From NCBI GenBank assembly GCA_934444645.1, contig CAKSCV010000003.1, positions 62,001 to 126,000 of the forward strand: a stretch of DNA of 64,000 nt, given 5' to 3'. The position numbers and the translations under genes were made by a program. Below are positions 9,006-16,426 of the stretch, piece after piece (position 1 is the first letter of the stretch; every line of letters starts with the position of its first letter). The stretch is from an uncultured Eubacteriales bacterium (GTDB lineage: Bacteria; Bacillota; Clostridia; Oscillospirales; CAG-382). The notes below the pieces were generated by a model that was not told the DNA's origin, made no database searches, and worked only from the letters and a program-made list of their open reading frames with translations.

Positions 9006-11398
9006 AGACTGAGCGGCACGCCCGGTGCAGCCACGGCTTTTTCGTGCAGCGGATCGAAAGCTTTTTCCGGCTCCGGCTTGACAAGCGCGTTTTCAAGCAC
9101 CTGTGAAACGCAGTCGACCGGAACAAACGTAACGCTCGATTTGATAAGCTCGTCCACTTCGTCCAGGTCGGACAGATTGTCCTTCGGAATGAGAATGGTG
9201 CGGATGCCGTTGCGGAACGCCGCCATGCTCTTTTCGGGCAGTCCTCCGATGGGAAGCACGCGGCCGGTAAGCGTAATTTCGCCGGTCATGGCGATGTCGT
9301 GACGCACCGGCGTGTTCGAAAGCTCCGAAACAAGTGCCGTGATCATGGTCACGCCGGCACTCGGGCCATCCTTCGGAACAGCACCTTCGGGAACATGAAT
9401 GTGAATATCGCGGTTTTTGTAGAATTCTTTGTCAATGCCGAGTGCTTCGGCGTGTTTGCGGATGTAGCTGATTGCTGCCTTTGCGGATTCCTGCATGACA
9501 TCTCCGAGATTTCCGGTAAGCTCGATCTTGCCCGTTCCCTCAAAGCTCTGCGCTTCGACCTGTAACATTTCGCCGCCAAGCTCCGTCCAGGCAAGCCCGT
9601 TCACAACGCCGACCGTGTCGGCAGGAAGAAGTGCGTCCGGCTTGACCTTGCGCGGCCCCAAAAGCGCATGAACGGTGTCGGGCGTAACGTTTACCGATTT
9701 TTTGCTGCCTTCGGCAATCTGCATAGCGATCTTGCGGCAAAGTGCGGCCGTCTGACGCTCGAGCGTGCGCACGCCGGCTTCTTTGGTGTAGTATTCGATC
9801 AGTTCGCGCACGGCGTCTTCCGAAATCTTGACATTGCGGCGTGTCAGGCCGTGACGCTTCAGCTGCTTGGGAAGCAGGTGATTGTTGAAAATCGAAACCT
9901 TTTCGTTGGATGTGTAGGACGGCAGATGAATGATCTCCATGCGGTCGTACAACGCGTGCGGAATGGTGTCGGCTTGGTTGGCGGTGGCGATGAAAATGCA
10001 GTCGGACAGATCGACCGGAATTTCAATGTAGTGGTCGCGGAACGCCTTGTTTTGTTCGATGTCCAAAACTTCCAAAAGTGCCGCTGCCGGATCGCCTTGG
10101 GCATTGGCGGTGAGCTTGTCGATCTCGTCGAGAAGAATCACCGGATTTTCCGATTTTGCCTGCGTAATGGCAGCAATGATACGGCCGGGCATTGCGCCGA
10201 TATACGTCTTGCGGTGACCGCGGATGTCCGCTTCGTCACGCACGCCGCCGAGCGAAACGCGTACAAACTTGCGTCCGAGCGCGCGCGCGACCGACACCGC
10301 TACCGACGATTTGCCCACACCGGGCGGGCCGATGAGGCAGAGGATCTGTCCTTTCAAATCGGGTGCCAATTGTTTGACGGCAATGTATTCGAGAATGCGG
10401 TCTTTGACTTTCTTTAAGCCGTCGTGATCCTCGTCTAAAATCTTGCGTGCCTTTTCGACCGAAAAGACATCCTTGGTTTTGATGCCGGCAGGCAGCTCAA
10501 GCACCGTGTCGAGATAGCTGCGAAGCACCGAATTTTCCGAAGAGCCGAACGGCATTTTGTTCATGCGGTCGCAGTCTTTTAACAGCTTTTCCTTGGTTTC
10601 GTCCGAAAAGGCCGATTCCTTGATGCGTTCGACGTAACCGTTTTCATCCTGTTCTTCGGCCACATCGCCAAGCTCCTCGCGGATGACCTTCATCTGCTCT
10701 TTTAAGAAATATTCGCGCTGGTTGTCCTCCAAACGCTCTCGCACTTTGGCGTGAAGCTCGTTTTTGAATTCGAGAATCTTGCTCTCGCTGCCGAGTAATT
10801 CCACCAATGTTTCAAGCCGCCGGAACGGGTCGATTTCCTCCAAAACGCGCTGCTTGTCGCGATAGTCAAACAACACGTTTGACGCGATAAAATCGGCAAG
10901 CACACCGGGATCGGTGATTGCACCGACCGACGCCACGATTTCGGGCGACATTTTGGGCAACAGCTTGATGTGGTTTTCGAAAGCGGCAATGGCTTCACGG
11001 CGAAGCGCTTCACCCTTGACACCGCCGTTTTCGGTGACAAGCACGTTCTTGATTAAAACACGGGCGCGTAGAAAATCGTCGCCCTCGATGATCTCGGTAT
11101 ATTCGGCGCGGCTCTTGCCCTCGATTAACACACGATAGTTGCCGTCGGGCAGCTTGATGGATTGCTTGATGCGTGCCGTAACACCGGTGGTGGCAAGCGT
11201 CACCGTGCCGGCTTCCTCGTTTTCTTCAAGCGCGGATAAAAACACGGTGTTTTCATAGGACGCGGCGGCAAGCAGCGCCTTGATGGATTTTTTGTTGTTG
11301 ATTTCAAAGCTTGTCGGAATGCCGGGAAAAATGACAAGTCCGCGAAGCGGTATCACGGGATATACCCCGTTTTCGACTTTTTCTATGTATTTTGACAT
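9002..11398 (-). CDS. lon: ATP-dependent protease Lon
   Basis: Hexameric AAA+ serine protease that degrades misfolded and regulatory proteins. The 798-residue product has the N-terminal substrate domain (from VYPVIPLRGLVIFPG), Walker A GPPGVGKSS, the sensor region around GGVRDEADIRGH and GAMPGRI, and the protease domain with catalytic serine in DGPSAGVTM and catalytic lysine in GGLPEKSMAA (the preceding usual Lys is Pro here, but the catalytic second Lys is kept). ATG 11398 follows AAGGAGAAC. No clear CtsR or HrcA operator was seen upstream. engB overlaps its end by 4 nt. Confidence 0.97.
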   Translation of the reverse strand: MSKYIEKVENGVYPVIPLRGLVIFPGIPTSFEINNKKSIKALLAAASYENTVFLSALEENEEAGTVTLATTGVTARIKQSIKLPDGNYRVLIEGKSRAEYTEIIEGDDFLRARVLIKNVLVTENGGVKGEALRREAIAAFENHIKLLPKMSPEIVASVGAITDPGVLADFIASNVLFDYRDKQRVLEEIDPFRRLETLVELLGSESKILEFKNELHAKVRERLEDNQREYFLKEQMKVIREELGDVAEEQDENGYVERIKESAFSDETKEKLLKDCDRMNKMPFGSSENSVLRSYLDTVLELPAGIKTKDVFSVEKARKILDEDHDGLKKVKDRILEYIAVKQLAPDLKGQILCLIGPPGVGKSSVAVSVARALGRKFVRVSLGGVRDEADIRGHRKTYIGAMPGRIIAAITQAKSENPVILLDEIDKLTANAQGDPAAALLEVLDIEQNKAFRDHYIEIPVDLSDCIFIATANQADTIPHALYDRMEIIHLPSYTSNEKVSIFNNHLLPKQLKRHGLTRRNVKISEDAVRELIEYYTKEAGVRTLERQTAALCRKIAMQIAEGSKKSVNVTPDTVHALLGPRKVKPDALLPADTVGVVNGLAWTELGGEMLQVEAQSFEGTGKIELTGNLGDVMQESAKAAISYIRKHAEALGIDKEFYKNRDIHIHVPEGAVPKDGPSAGVTMITALVSELSNTPVRHDIAMTGEITLTGRVLPIGGLPEKSMAAFRNGIRTILIPKDNLSDLDEVDELIKSSVTFVPVDCVSQVLENALVKPEPEKAFDPLHEKAVAAPGVPLSL

Positions 11399-11536
11399 AT
11401 GTTCTCCTTGGATGATTTATCGGTAAATTAAGTGACGTGCACTTTACCTTATACGTTTCAAAATGCGCTTTCGCCTTTGGCTGTTGCCAAAAGCTCAAGC
11501 TTCATAAATTTTCAATTTTCAACTTTCAATTTTCAA
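11399..11536. repeat. Low-complexity TTTTCAATT repeats between plsY and lon
   Basis: The span 11508-11540 repeats (A)TTTTCAA/CTTTCAA four to five times. The rest of this 138-bp gap shows no gene. This AT-rich array probably lies in the plsY 3' end and lon upstream region. Confidence 0.5.
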
Positions 11537-12250
11537 TTATTTCTTCGTTTCCTTGCTTTTCTTGAAAGAAAATTTGGATTCCGTTCCGTGAGCAAGACGC
11601 GAGAGATTGGCATGATGCTTGACAATGACGATAATGGCAATGATAAAGGCGCAAAGAAACGCAAAGCCGCTGCCCGAAGAAAGGTTTTCTTTGCTGAAGC
11701 AGGTGTAGAAGGTGATAAGCGGAAAAACGGCAGCGCCAAGTACCGAGCCGAGTGAAATGTAGCGCGTGAACAGCACGCTTAATAGAAATACGCCGAGCAC
11801 ACATAAAAAGGCAAGCGGATTGAGCACTAAAATCGCTGCAGCCGCCGTGGCAACTCCCTTGCCGCCCTTGAAACCGAAAAAGATGGGAAATACGTGACCG
11901 ACCACACAGCCGAGCGCCGCCGCATAACCGCCGAAATACAATCCCATGAGCAGCGCGCCGAGGATGACGGCAACGACCGCCTTTAGCATATCGCCGAGAA
12001 TGGTAAGCCCAGCTGCCTTGCTGCCGTAGGTGCGCATCATGTTGGTGGTTCCGGCGTTTTTGCTGCCGTGCCTGCGGATGTCGTCCTTGTACATCTTTCC
12101 GGATAATATCAGCGCGAAATTCAAGCTTCCGAGCAGATACCCGATGAGCGCACAAAGAACGATCCCGGCAATCAGCATGGCAAATCCGGCAGAGGCCTCC
12201 ATGCGGTTGATGAGCGTGGGAAGAAGGCCCTGGTTGAAGAATGTAAACAT
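11537..12250 (-). CDS. plsY: Acyl-phosphate:glycerol-3-phosphate acyltransferase PlsY
   Basis: Integral membrane enzyme that makes lysophosphatidate from acyl-phosphate and glycerol-3-phosphate, the first step of phospholipid synthesis. Conserved motifs seen: GSLNFALILSG, the RRHGSKNAGTTNMMRTYG loop, GHVFPIFFGFKGGKGVAT, and the final SRLAHGTESKF with a basic tail. About six membrane spans; 237 residues, slightly longer than the usual 200-210 because of an N-terminal extension. Start ATG 12250 has GGAG in the preceding gene's last codons. The AI-2E-type gene ends only 3 bp upstream, so the two are co-transcribed. Confidence 0.93.
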   Translation of the reverse strand: MFTFFNQGLLPTLINRMEASAGFAMLIAGIVLCALIGYLLGSLNFALILSGKMYKDDIRRHGSKNAGTTNMMRTYGSKAAGLTILGDMLKAVVAVILGALLMGLYFGGYAAALGCVVGHVFPIFFGFKGGKGVATAAAAILVLNPLAFLCVLGVFLLSVLFTRYISLGSVLGAAVFPLITFYTCFSKENLSSGSGFAFLCAFIIAIIVIVKHHANLSRLAHGTESKFSFKKSKETKK

Positions 12251-12253
12251 AGT

Positions 12254-13477
12254 CTATTTATCTCCGTTTTCGTTGATAGAGGTGTCGGTTGCCGGTGCTT
12301 CACGCGGCGAACCGTCGTCGTTCAAGCCTTTTTTGGCAAGCGAGCGGTTGCAGAGAAAGGCAATGAAATCGTAGATAAGCGCGAAAATCGGCACGGCAAG
12401 CAGCAGTCCCACCACGCCCATGAGTGACCCCATGATGAGAAGGGAAAAGACCACCCAGAACGAGGAAAGGCCGATCTTCTGGCCGATGATCTTCGGTCCG
12501 ATGAGGTTGCCGTCGAGCTGCTGCAAAACCAGAATGAATATACCGAACCAGAGCGCTTTGATCGGGTTGTCAAGCAAAATGATGAAAATCGAGGGGATCG
12601 CGCCCATGAACGGTCCGAAATAGGGAATGACGTTGGTCACGCCCACTACCACGCTCACAAGCGGCGTGTAGGGAATTCGTAAGATTGTCATGCCGAAGAA
12701 GCAAAGCAGGCCGATGATTAACGAATCGATGATTTTTCCGCTGACAAAGCCGCCAAAGGTGGAGTGCATTTTGCGCGCACCGGTGATGACGGTTTCGGCA
12801 AACGGCTTGTTTAAGAGCGCGTACAGCAGCTTTTTTGACTGCCGGATAAAGCGTTCCTTGTCGGCAAGCATATAAATCGAAATGATGAAGCCGAGCACAA
12901 AGTTCCATACCTGAGCCGCAAAATCGGTCAAGATCGAAATCAGCTTCGGCGTGTAGGCCGTGACGGTGCTGTACAGCTTTTCAAGCCAGTCGATCAAATT
13001 GTTTTCGGTGTTGCTCAAAAAGTCGCTGACAGTCTGGGAGGAGAAGAAAATCGTGTCTTCAAGCTGAATGTCTAACAGATTTTCAACCGCTTTGATATAC
13101 TTCGGAAAGCTTGCCATCAGCTTTTGTCCGCTTAACCAAAGCTGCGGCCCGATGATATAGAAAAACAGTGCCAAAAATGCAAGCGCGAGAATATAAACAC
13201 TTAATAAGGAGAAAACCTTCACCGCTTTTGCTTGTTTCTTTTTCTTGCGCTCGAACAACTTGGTGTAAGCGTTGGTACAGGCATTGTAAATCGGATTGAG
13301 AATGTAAGCAATGGCAAATGCATAGAAAAACGGGTTGAGCGTGGCGGCAATCGTGCGGAAAACGCCGCGCAGGTTCTCCCAATAAATAATGACGAGAATG
13401 TAGGACACCAGAATGGCGGCAACCACTAAAACATACGCAGCGATGGTGTTGTATTTTTTGTTGAATTCGGGCTTCAT
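12254..13477 (-). CDS. AI-2E family (UPF0118) membrane permease
   Basis: Polytopic membrane protein of the family that includes TqsA and sodium/proton antiporters; the actual substrate cannot be read from sequence. The 407-residue product has about seven to eight hydrophobic segments, NPFFYAFAIAYILNPI near residue 50, GFVSGKIIDSLIIGLLCF and the family signature VTNVIPYFGPFMGAIPS near residues 285-301. An in-frame extension (MRCKKGCDG) exists, but ATG 13477 follows AAGGATGTG. It is first in a two-gene unit with plsY, with a promoter at 13543-13571. Confidence 0.88.
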   Translation of the reverse strand: MKPEFNKKYNTIAAYVLVVAAILVSYILVIIYWENLRGVFRTIAATLNPFFYAFAIAYILNPIYNACTNAYTKLFERKKKKQAKAVKVFSLLSVYILALAFLALFFYIIGPQLWLSGQKLMASFPKYIKAVENLLDIQLEDTIFFSSQTVSDFLSNTENNLIDWLEKLYSTVTAYTPKLISILTDFAAQVWNFVLGFIISIYMLADKERFIRQSKKLLYALLNKPFAETVITGARKMHSTFGGFVSGKIIDSLIIGLLCFFGMTILRIPYTPLVSVVVGVTNVIPYFGPFMGAIPSIFIILLDNPIKALWFGIFILVLQQLDGNLIGPKIIGQKIGLSSFWVVFSLLIMGSLMGVVGLLLAVPIFALIYDFIAFLCNRSLAKKGLNDDGSPREAPATDTSINENGDK

Positions 13478-13542
13478 TCCGTCACATCCTTTTTTGCACC
13501 GCATAAGCCGCCAAACGGCTTTCGCGGCCGATTTTACAGAAT

Positions 13543-13571
13543 ATTATAGCATATCCGTCGGGATATTGCAA
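13543..13571 (-). promoter_or_regulatory. Sigma-A promoter for the AI-2E permease-plsY unit
   Basis: On the minus strand TTGCAA (13571-13566), 17-bp spacer, TATAAT (13548-13543). It lies 66 bp before the ATG. Confidence 0.65.
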
Positions 13572-13674
13572 GAGCAAACAGCTTATTTCCTTATTATTTA
13601 TGTAAATATTATTCGACAAAACACTCTTTTTGGGAGATGAGACGCATAAATTGCGAAAAAATCGGCAAAAACCC

Positions 13675-13703
13675 TTGACAAAACAAAAAATGTGTGCTAT
13701 ACT
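13675..13703 (+). promoter_or_regulatory. Sigma-A promoter of the rpmG-secE-nusG-rplK-rplA operon
   Basis: TTGACA 13675-13680, 17-bp spacer, TATACT 13698-13703. The leader to rpmG is about 130 nt and includes a short open frame. Confidence 0.85.
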
Positions 13704-13735
13704 GCTTTTACCTCTGTTGGAGGAGTTTTTTTGTT

Positions 13736-13819
13736 ATGCACATTTTTTTGAAAGGTTGCTTTTGCTTTCGGAAAATGCGAAAGAAGAAAAATCCTTCGTC
13801 GAGGGAGGTAAAACCTTAA
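13736..13819 (+). CDS. Possible 27-residue leader peptide before rpmG
   Basis: ATG 13736 is preceded by GGAGGAG at 13719-13725 and followed by 27 sense codons (starting MHIFLKGCFCFRKM, very basic middle) and TAA. It lies wholly inside the rpmG leader, 21 bp before the ribosomal gene. The good ribosome site suggests it may be translated; with no homologue comparison it may equally be chance. If real, it could couple ribosome movement to rpmG expression. Confidence 0.3.
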   Translation: MHIFLKGCFCFRKMRKKKNPSSREVKP

Positions 13820-13840
13820 ATTTACCGGGAGGTGTACAGA

Positions 13841-13990
13841 ATGAGAGTGAAAATAACACTCGTTTGCAGCGAATGCAAGCAAAGAAATTACGACTCTACG
13901 AAAAACAAGAAAAACGATCCTGACCGTCTTGAACTGAAAAAGTATTGCCGGTTCTGCCGTAAACACACCCTTCACAAAGAGTCCAAGTAA
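13841..13990 (+). CDS. rpmG: 50S ribosomal protein L33
   Basis: Small 50S protein near the E site, 49 residues. It begins MRVKITLVCSECKQRNY and carries two CxxC pairs (CSEC and CRFC), so this is the zinc-binding (C+) form of L33. ATG 13841 follows CCGGGAGGTG. It opens the rpmG-secE-nusG-rplK-rplA run, the standard Bacillota arrangement, and secE starts 31 bp later. Genomes often carry a second, cysteine-free copy induced by zinc starvation; none is seen here. Confidence 0.95.
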   Translation: MRVKITLVCSECKQRNYDSTKNKKNDPDRLELKKYCRFCRKHTLHKESK

Positions 13991-14021
13991 GGATTCACAG
14001 AAAACGTAAGGAGGATTATTC

Positions 14022-14240
14022 ATGGCGGAAGAAACAAACGTTAAAAAGCAATCCAAGATTACCAAGTTCTTTAAGGACTATAAGAGCGAATTTAAAAAGA
14101 TTGTTTGGCCGTCCAAGAAAGATACGTTACGCATGAGCGTTGTCGTTATCGTGGCAATTGTTGTTGCCAGTGTTGCAATCTTCTTGCTTGATTTGGGATT
14201 TTCCAATGCGTTTGCCGCACTCGGCAACCTGGTTAAGTAA
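14022..14240 (+). CDS. secE: Protein translocase subunit SecE
   Basis: Single-span clamp of the SecYEG channel. The 72-residue product has a charged amphipathic N-terminus and the conserved KSEFKKIVWPSKKDTLRMS hinge, then one membrane helix (about residues 38-58) and a short outside tail. This matches the short one-span form of Bacillota. AAGGAGGA lies ahead of the ATG, and nusG starts 12 bp downstream. Confidence 0.95.
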   Translation: MAEETNVKKQSKITKFFKDYKSEFKKIVWPSKKDTLRMSVVVIVAIVVASVAIFLLDLGFSNAFAALGNLVK

Positions 14241-14252
14241 GCGAGGTTTGTC

Positions 14253-14897
14253 ATGTTGCCAAACGAACAAGCAGCTCTCTGGTATGTGATTCACACATAT
14301 TCCGGTTATGAGAACAAAGTGGCTGCCAATATCCAGCGTATGGTTGAAACACGCGGACTTGAAAATCTGATTTTTGAGACGCGGATTCCGACCGAGATCT
14401 TAGTCGATTCCGAAGAGGAAGCGGATGAGTATCGCAAAGGCGACGATTATGCCGATGAAGATGATACCGCCGAAACCGATAAGGGCGATGACTATACCGA
14501 GGATGAGGAAACGGCCGCTAAGAAACGCAAAGCCGGAAAGCCGACGGAACACAAACTGTTCCCGAGCTATGTTCTCGTGAAAATGATCATGAATGACGAA
14601 ACCTGGCATATTGTCCGCAACATCCGCGGCGTGACGGGCTTTGTCGGACCCGGAAGCAAACCGGTTCCGCTGACCGAAAGGGAAGTGGAGGCGCTTGGCG
14701 TTGAAGTCCATGTCCGTAAACCGGCCTATGCGGTCGGCGACAGCGTCATGGTCGTTGCCGGCTTAATCGCCGGTTCTATCGCAACCGTCGAAGAAATCGA
14801 CGAAAGCACGGGACGCATCAAAATCAAAGCCAATATCGGCGGCAGAGAAACAGCCGTGGAGCTTGACGCCAACGAAGTAGAGCCGTTGAAGTCATAA
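14253..14897 (+). CDS. nusG: Transcription termination/antitermination factor NusG with acidic insertion
   Basis: Binds the RNA polymerase clamp and links it to Rho or ribosomes. The NGN domain starts AALWYVIHTYSGYENKVAANI (from residue 7) and resumes at HKLFPSYVLVKM (about 100-111), with RGVTGFVG after it. Residues about 51-98 form an extra stretch very rich in Asp and Glu that ends in a short basic patch (KKRKAGK). The KOW region (about 159-212) reads GDSVMVVAGLIAGSIATVEEID and lacks the usual GPF and second-glycine pattern, while the end GGRETAVELDANEVEPL is normal. Length is 214 against about 175-180 usual. GAGG precedes ATG 14253. Confidence 0.95.
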   Translation: MLPNEQAALWYVIHTYSGYENKVAANIQRMVETRGLENLIFETRIPTEILVDSEEEADEYRKGDDYADEDDTAETDKGDDYTEDEETAAKKRKAGKPTEHKLFPSYVLVKMIMNDETWHIVRNIRGVTGFVGPGSKPVPLTEREVEALGVEVHVRKPAYAVGDSVMVVAGLIAGSIATVEEIDESTGRIKIKANIGGRETAVELDANEVEPLKS

Positions 14898-15104
14898 CTG
14901 CACGCACAGCCGACGATGCCGGCAAAATACAAAAGCAAAACAGCAAAAACATCCATTCAAAAGGCCGCCAAAGCGAATCCGGATTGCCAGACGGAGACAA
15001 GCGGCTTTTGTCCGGAAATCATCCGGACGGACGGCAAAAAGTGCCGTCAGTGGGAGGAACTCTGTTCCGAAATCTTTTTACCACATTCGGAGGTGTAAAT
15101 TAAC
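14898..15104 (+). promoter_or_regulatory. Structured leader of rplK-rplA, possible L1 autoregulation site
   Basis: The 207-bp gap holds consecutive hairpins: GTCCGG/CCGGAC (15010-15028), GACGGCA/TGCCGTC (15030-15048), and GGAAC/GTTCC inside GTGG...CCAC next to the rplK ribosome site. L1 is known to repress rplKA by binding such leaders; assigning that role here is inference. A 60-codon open frame in the gap has no credible start context. Confidence 0.4.
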
Positions 15105-15530
15105 ATGGCAAAGAAAATTACAGGCTATATCAAGCTTCAAATCCCGGCAGGCAAGGCGCTTCCTGCACCGCCGGTCGGTCCTGCGCTCGGTCAGCACGGC
15201 GTCAACATCGCCGGCTTCTGTAAAGAATTCAACGAGCGTACCAAGAAAGACATGGGTCTTATCATCCCGGTTATCATCACTGTTTATGCAGACCGCTCTT
15301 TCACCTTTATCACCAAAACGCCGCCGGCAGCCGTTCTGATCAAGAAGGCTCTCGGTCTTGAAAGTGCGTCCGGTCAGCCGAACAAGAACAAGGTCGGTCA
15401 GCTCACCAAAGAGCAGGTTAAGCAGATCGCCGAAACCAAAATGCCCGATCTCAACGCTTCTTCCGTCGAATCTGCCATGAGCATGATCGCGGGTACCGCT
15501 CGCAGCATGGGCATCACTGTGGAAGAATAA
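15105..15530 (+). CDS. rplK: 50S ribosomal protein L11
   Basis: Part of the GTPase-associated centre, binding 23S rRNA helices 43-44. The 141-residue product shows the family start KKITGYIKLQIPAGKALPAPPVGPALGQHGVNI with its proline-rich hinge, TFITKTPPAAVLIKKA and the RNA-binding C-terminal domain ending AGTARSMGITVEE. CGGAGGTG precedes the ATG. rplA follows 15 bp later. Confidence 0.97.
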   Translation: MAKKITGYIKLQIPAGKALPAPPVGPALGQHGVNIAGFCKEFNERTKKDMGLIIPVIITVYADRSFTFITKTPPAAVLIKKALGLESASGQPNKNKVGQLTKEQVKQIAETKMPDLNASSVESAMSMIAGTARSMGITVEE

Positions 15531-15545
15531 GGGAGGTAAACGGAC

Positions 15546-16238
15546 ATGAAAAAGGGAAAGAAATATCTTGAAAGTGCGAAGCTTGTCGATAAATCCAAGC
15601 TTTACGATACAACCGAAGCCTTTGACGTTCTCTGCAAGACCTCGGTAGCAAAATTCGACGAAACCGTCGAAGTGCATGTTAAACTCGGCGTTGACTCCCG
15701 TCATGCCGACCAGCAGGTTCGCGGTGCGGTCGTTCTTCCGCACGGAACCGGTAAAACCGTTCGTACCCTCGTGTTCGCTAAGGGCGATCACGCGAAGGAA
15801 GCGCAAGACGCCGGTGCCGATTACGTCGGCGCAGAAGAATACGTCGCAAAGATCCAGCAGGAAAACTGGTTCGACTTTGACGTTATCATTGCCACACCCG
15901 ATATGATGGGTATGATCGGCCGTCTCGGTAAGGTTCTCGGTCCGAAAGGTCTCATGCCGAACCCGAAAGCCGGTACGGTTACCATGGATGTCGCCAAGGC
16001 TGTCAACGATGCTAAGGCAGGTAAAATCGAGTACCGTCTCGATAAGCAGAATATCATCCACTGCCCGATCGGCAAGGCTTCGTTCGGCAAGGATAAGCTT
16101 GCTGAGAACTTTGACGCTCTCATCGGTGCTGTCGTTAAGGCAAAGCCGGCTGCCGCAAAGGGTCAGTATATCAAATCCTGCGCCGTTGCTTCTACCATGG
16201 GCCCCGGCATCAAGGTAAATACCGTTAAGTATCTTTAA
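15546..16238 (+). CDS. rplA: 50S ribosomal protein L1
   Basis: Forms the L1 stalk at the E site and is usually a translational repressor of its own mRNA. The 230-residue product is full length: MKKGKKYLESAKLVDKS, FDETVEVHVKLGVD, QQVRGAVVLPHGTGKT, GLMPNPKAGTV and the closing STMGPGIKVN. GGGAGGTAAA precedes ATG 15546. A terminator follows directly, so unlike the common order this operon does not continue into rplJ-rplL. Confidence 0.97.
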   Translation: MKKGKKYLESAKLVDKSKLYDTTEAFDVLCKTSVAKFDETVEVHVKLGVDSRHADQQVRGAVVLPHGTGKTVRTLVFAKGDHAKEAQDAGADYVGAEEYVAKIQQENWFDFDVIIATPDMMGMIGRLGKVLGPKGLMPNPKAGTVTMDVAKAVNDAKAGKIEYRLDKQNIIHCPIGKASFGKDKLAENFDALIGAVVKAKPAAAKGQYIKSCAVASTMGPGIKVNTVKYL

Positions 16239-16264
16239 TTGTTTTTTCACAGCTTAAACAAATT

Positions 16265-16299
16265 CCGCGGAGCGATTTTTCACTTCGCGGTCTTTTTTT
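16265..16299 (+). terminator. Intrinsic terminator after rplA
   Basis: CCGCGGAG pairs with CTTCGCGG (one G-U pair) across a 10-nt loop, followed by TCTTTTTTT. It closes the rpmG-to-rplA operon. Confidence 0.85.
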
Positions 16300-16321
16300 G
16301 TCAAAAATGCGCAAAAAGCAC

Positions 16322-16350
16322 TTGAAATTGTGCAAGTATTGTGATATAAT
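16322..16350 (+). promoter_or_regulatory. Sigma-A promoter of the NSS transporter gene
   Basis: TTGAAA 16322-16327, 17-bp spacer, TATAAT 16345-16350. Confidence 0.75.
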
Positions 16351-16426
16351 ATCCATTATCGAGTTATATACAGTCCCCTTCATGCTGCGGCGTGAGAAAA
16401 ATAAACACATTTAGAGGAGAAACTTT

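Noticed and set aside
13630..13923. 97-codon frame across the rpmG promoter and gene
   Set aside because: It starts upstream of the promoter and runs out of frame through rpmG, which is certain.
14916..15098. 60-codon open frame between nusG and rplK
   Set aside because: No ribosome site at its start, and the stretch folds into several hairpins typical of a ribosomal leader.
15078..16250. 390-codon minus-strand open frame opposite rplK-rplA
   Set aside because: It is the antisense shadow of two certain ribosomal protein genes whose codon use leaves the complement open; it has no ribosome site and no family motifs.
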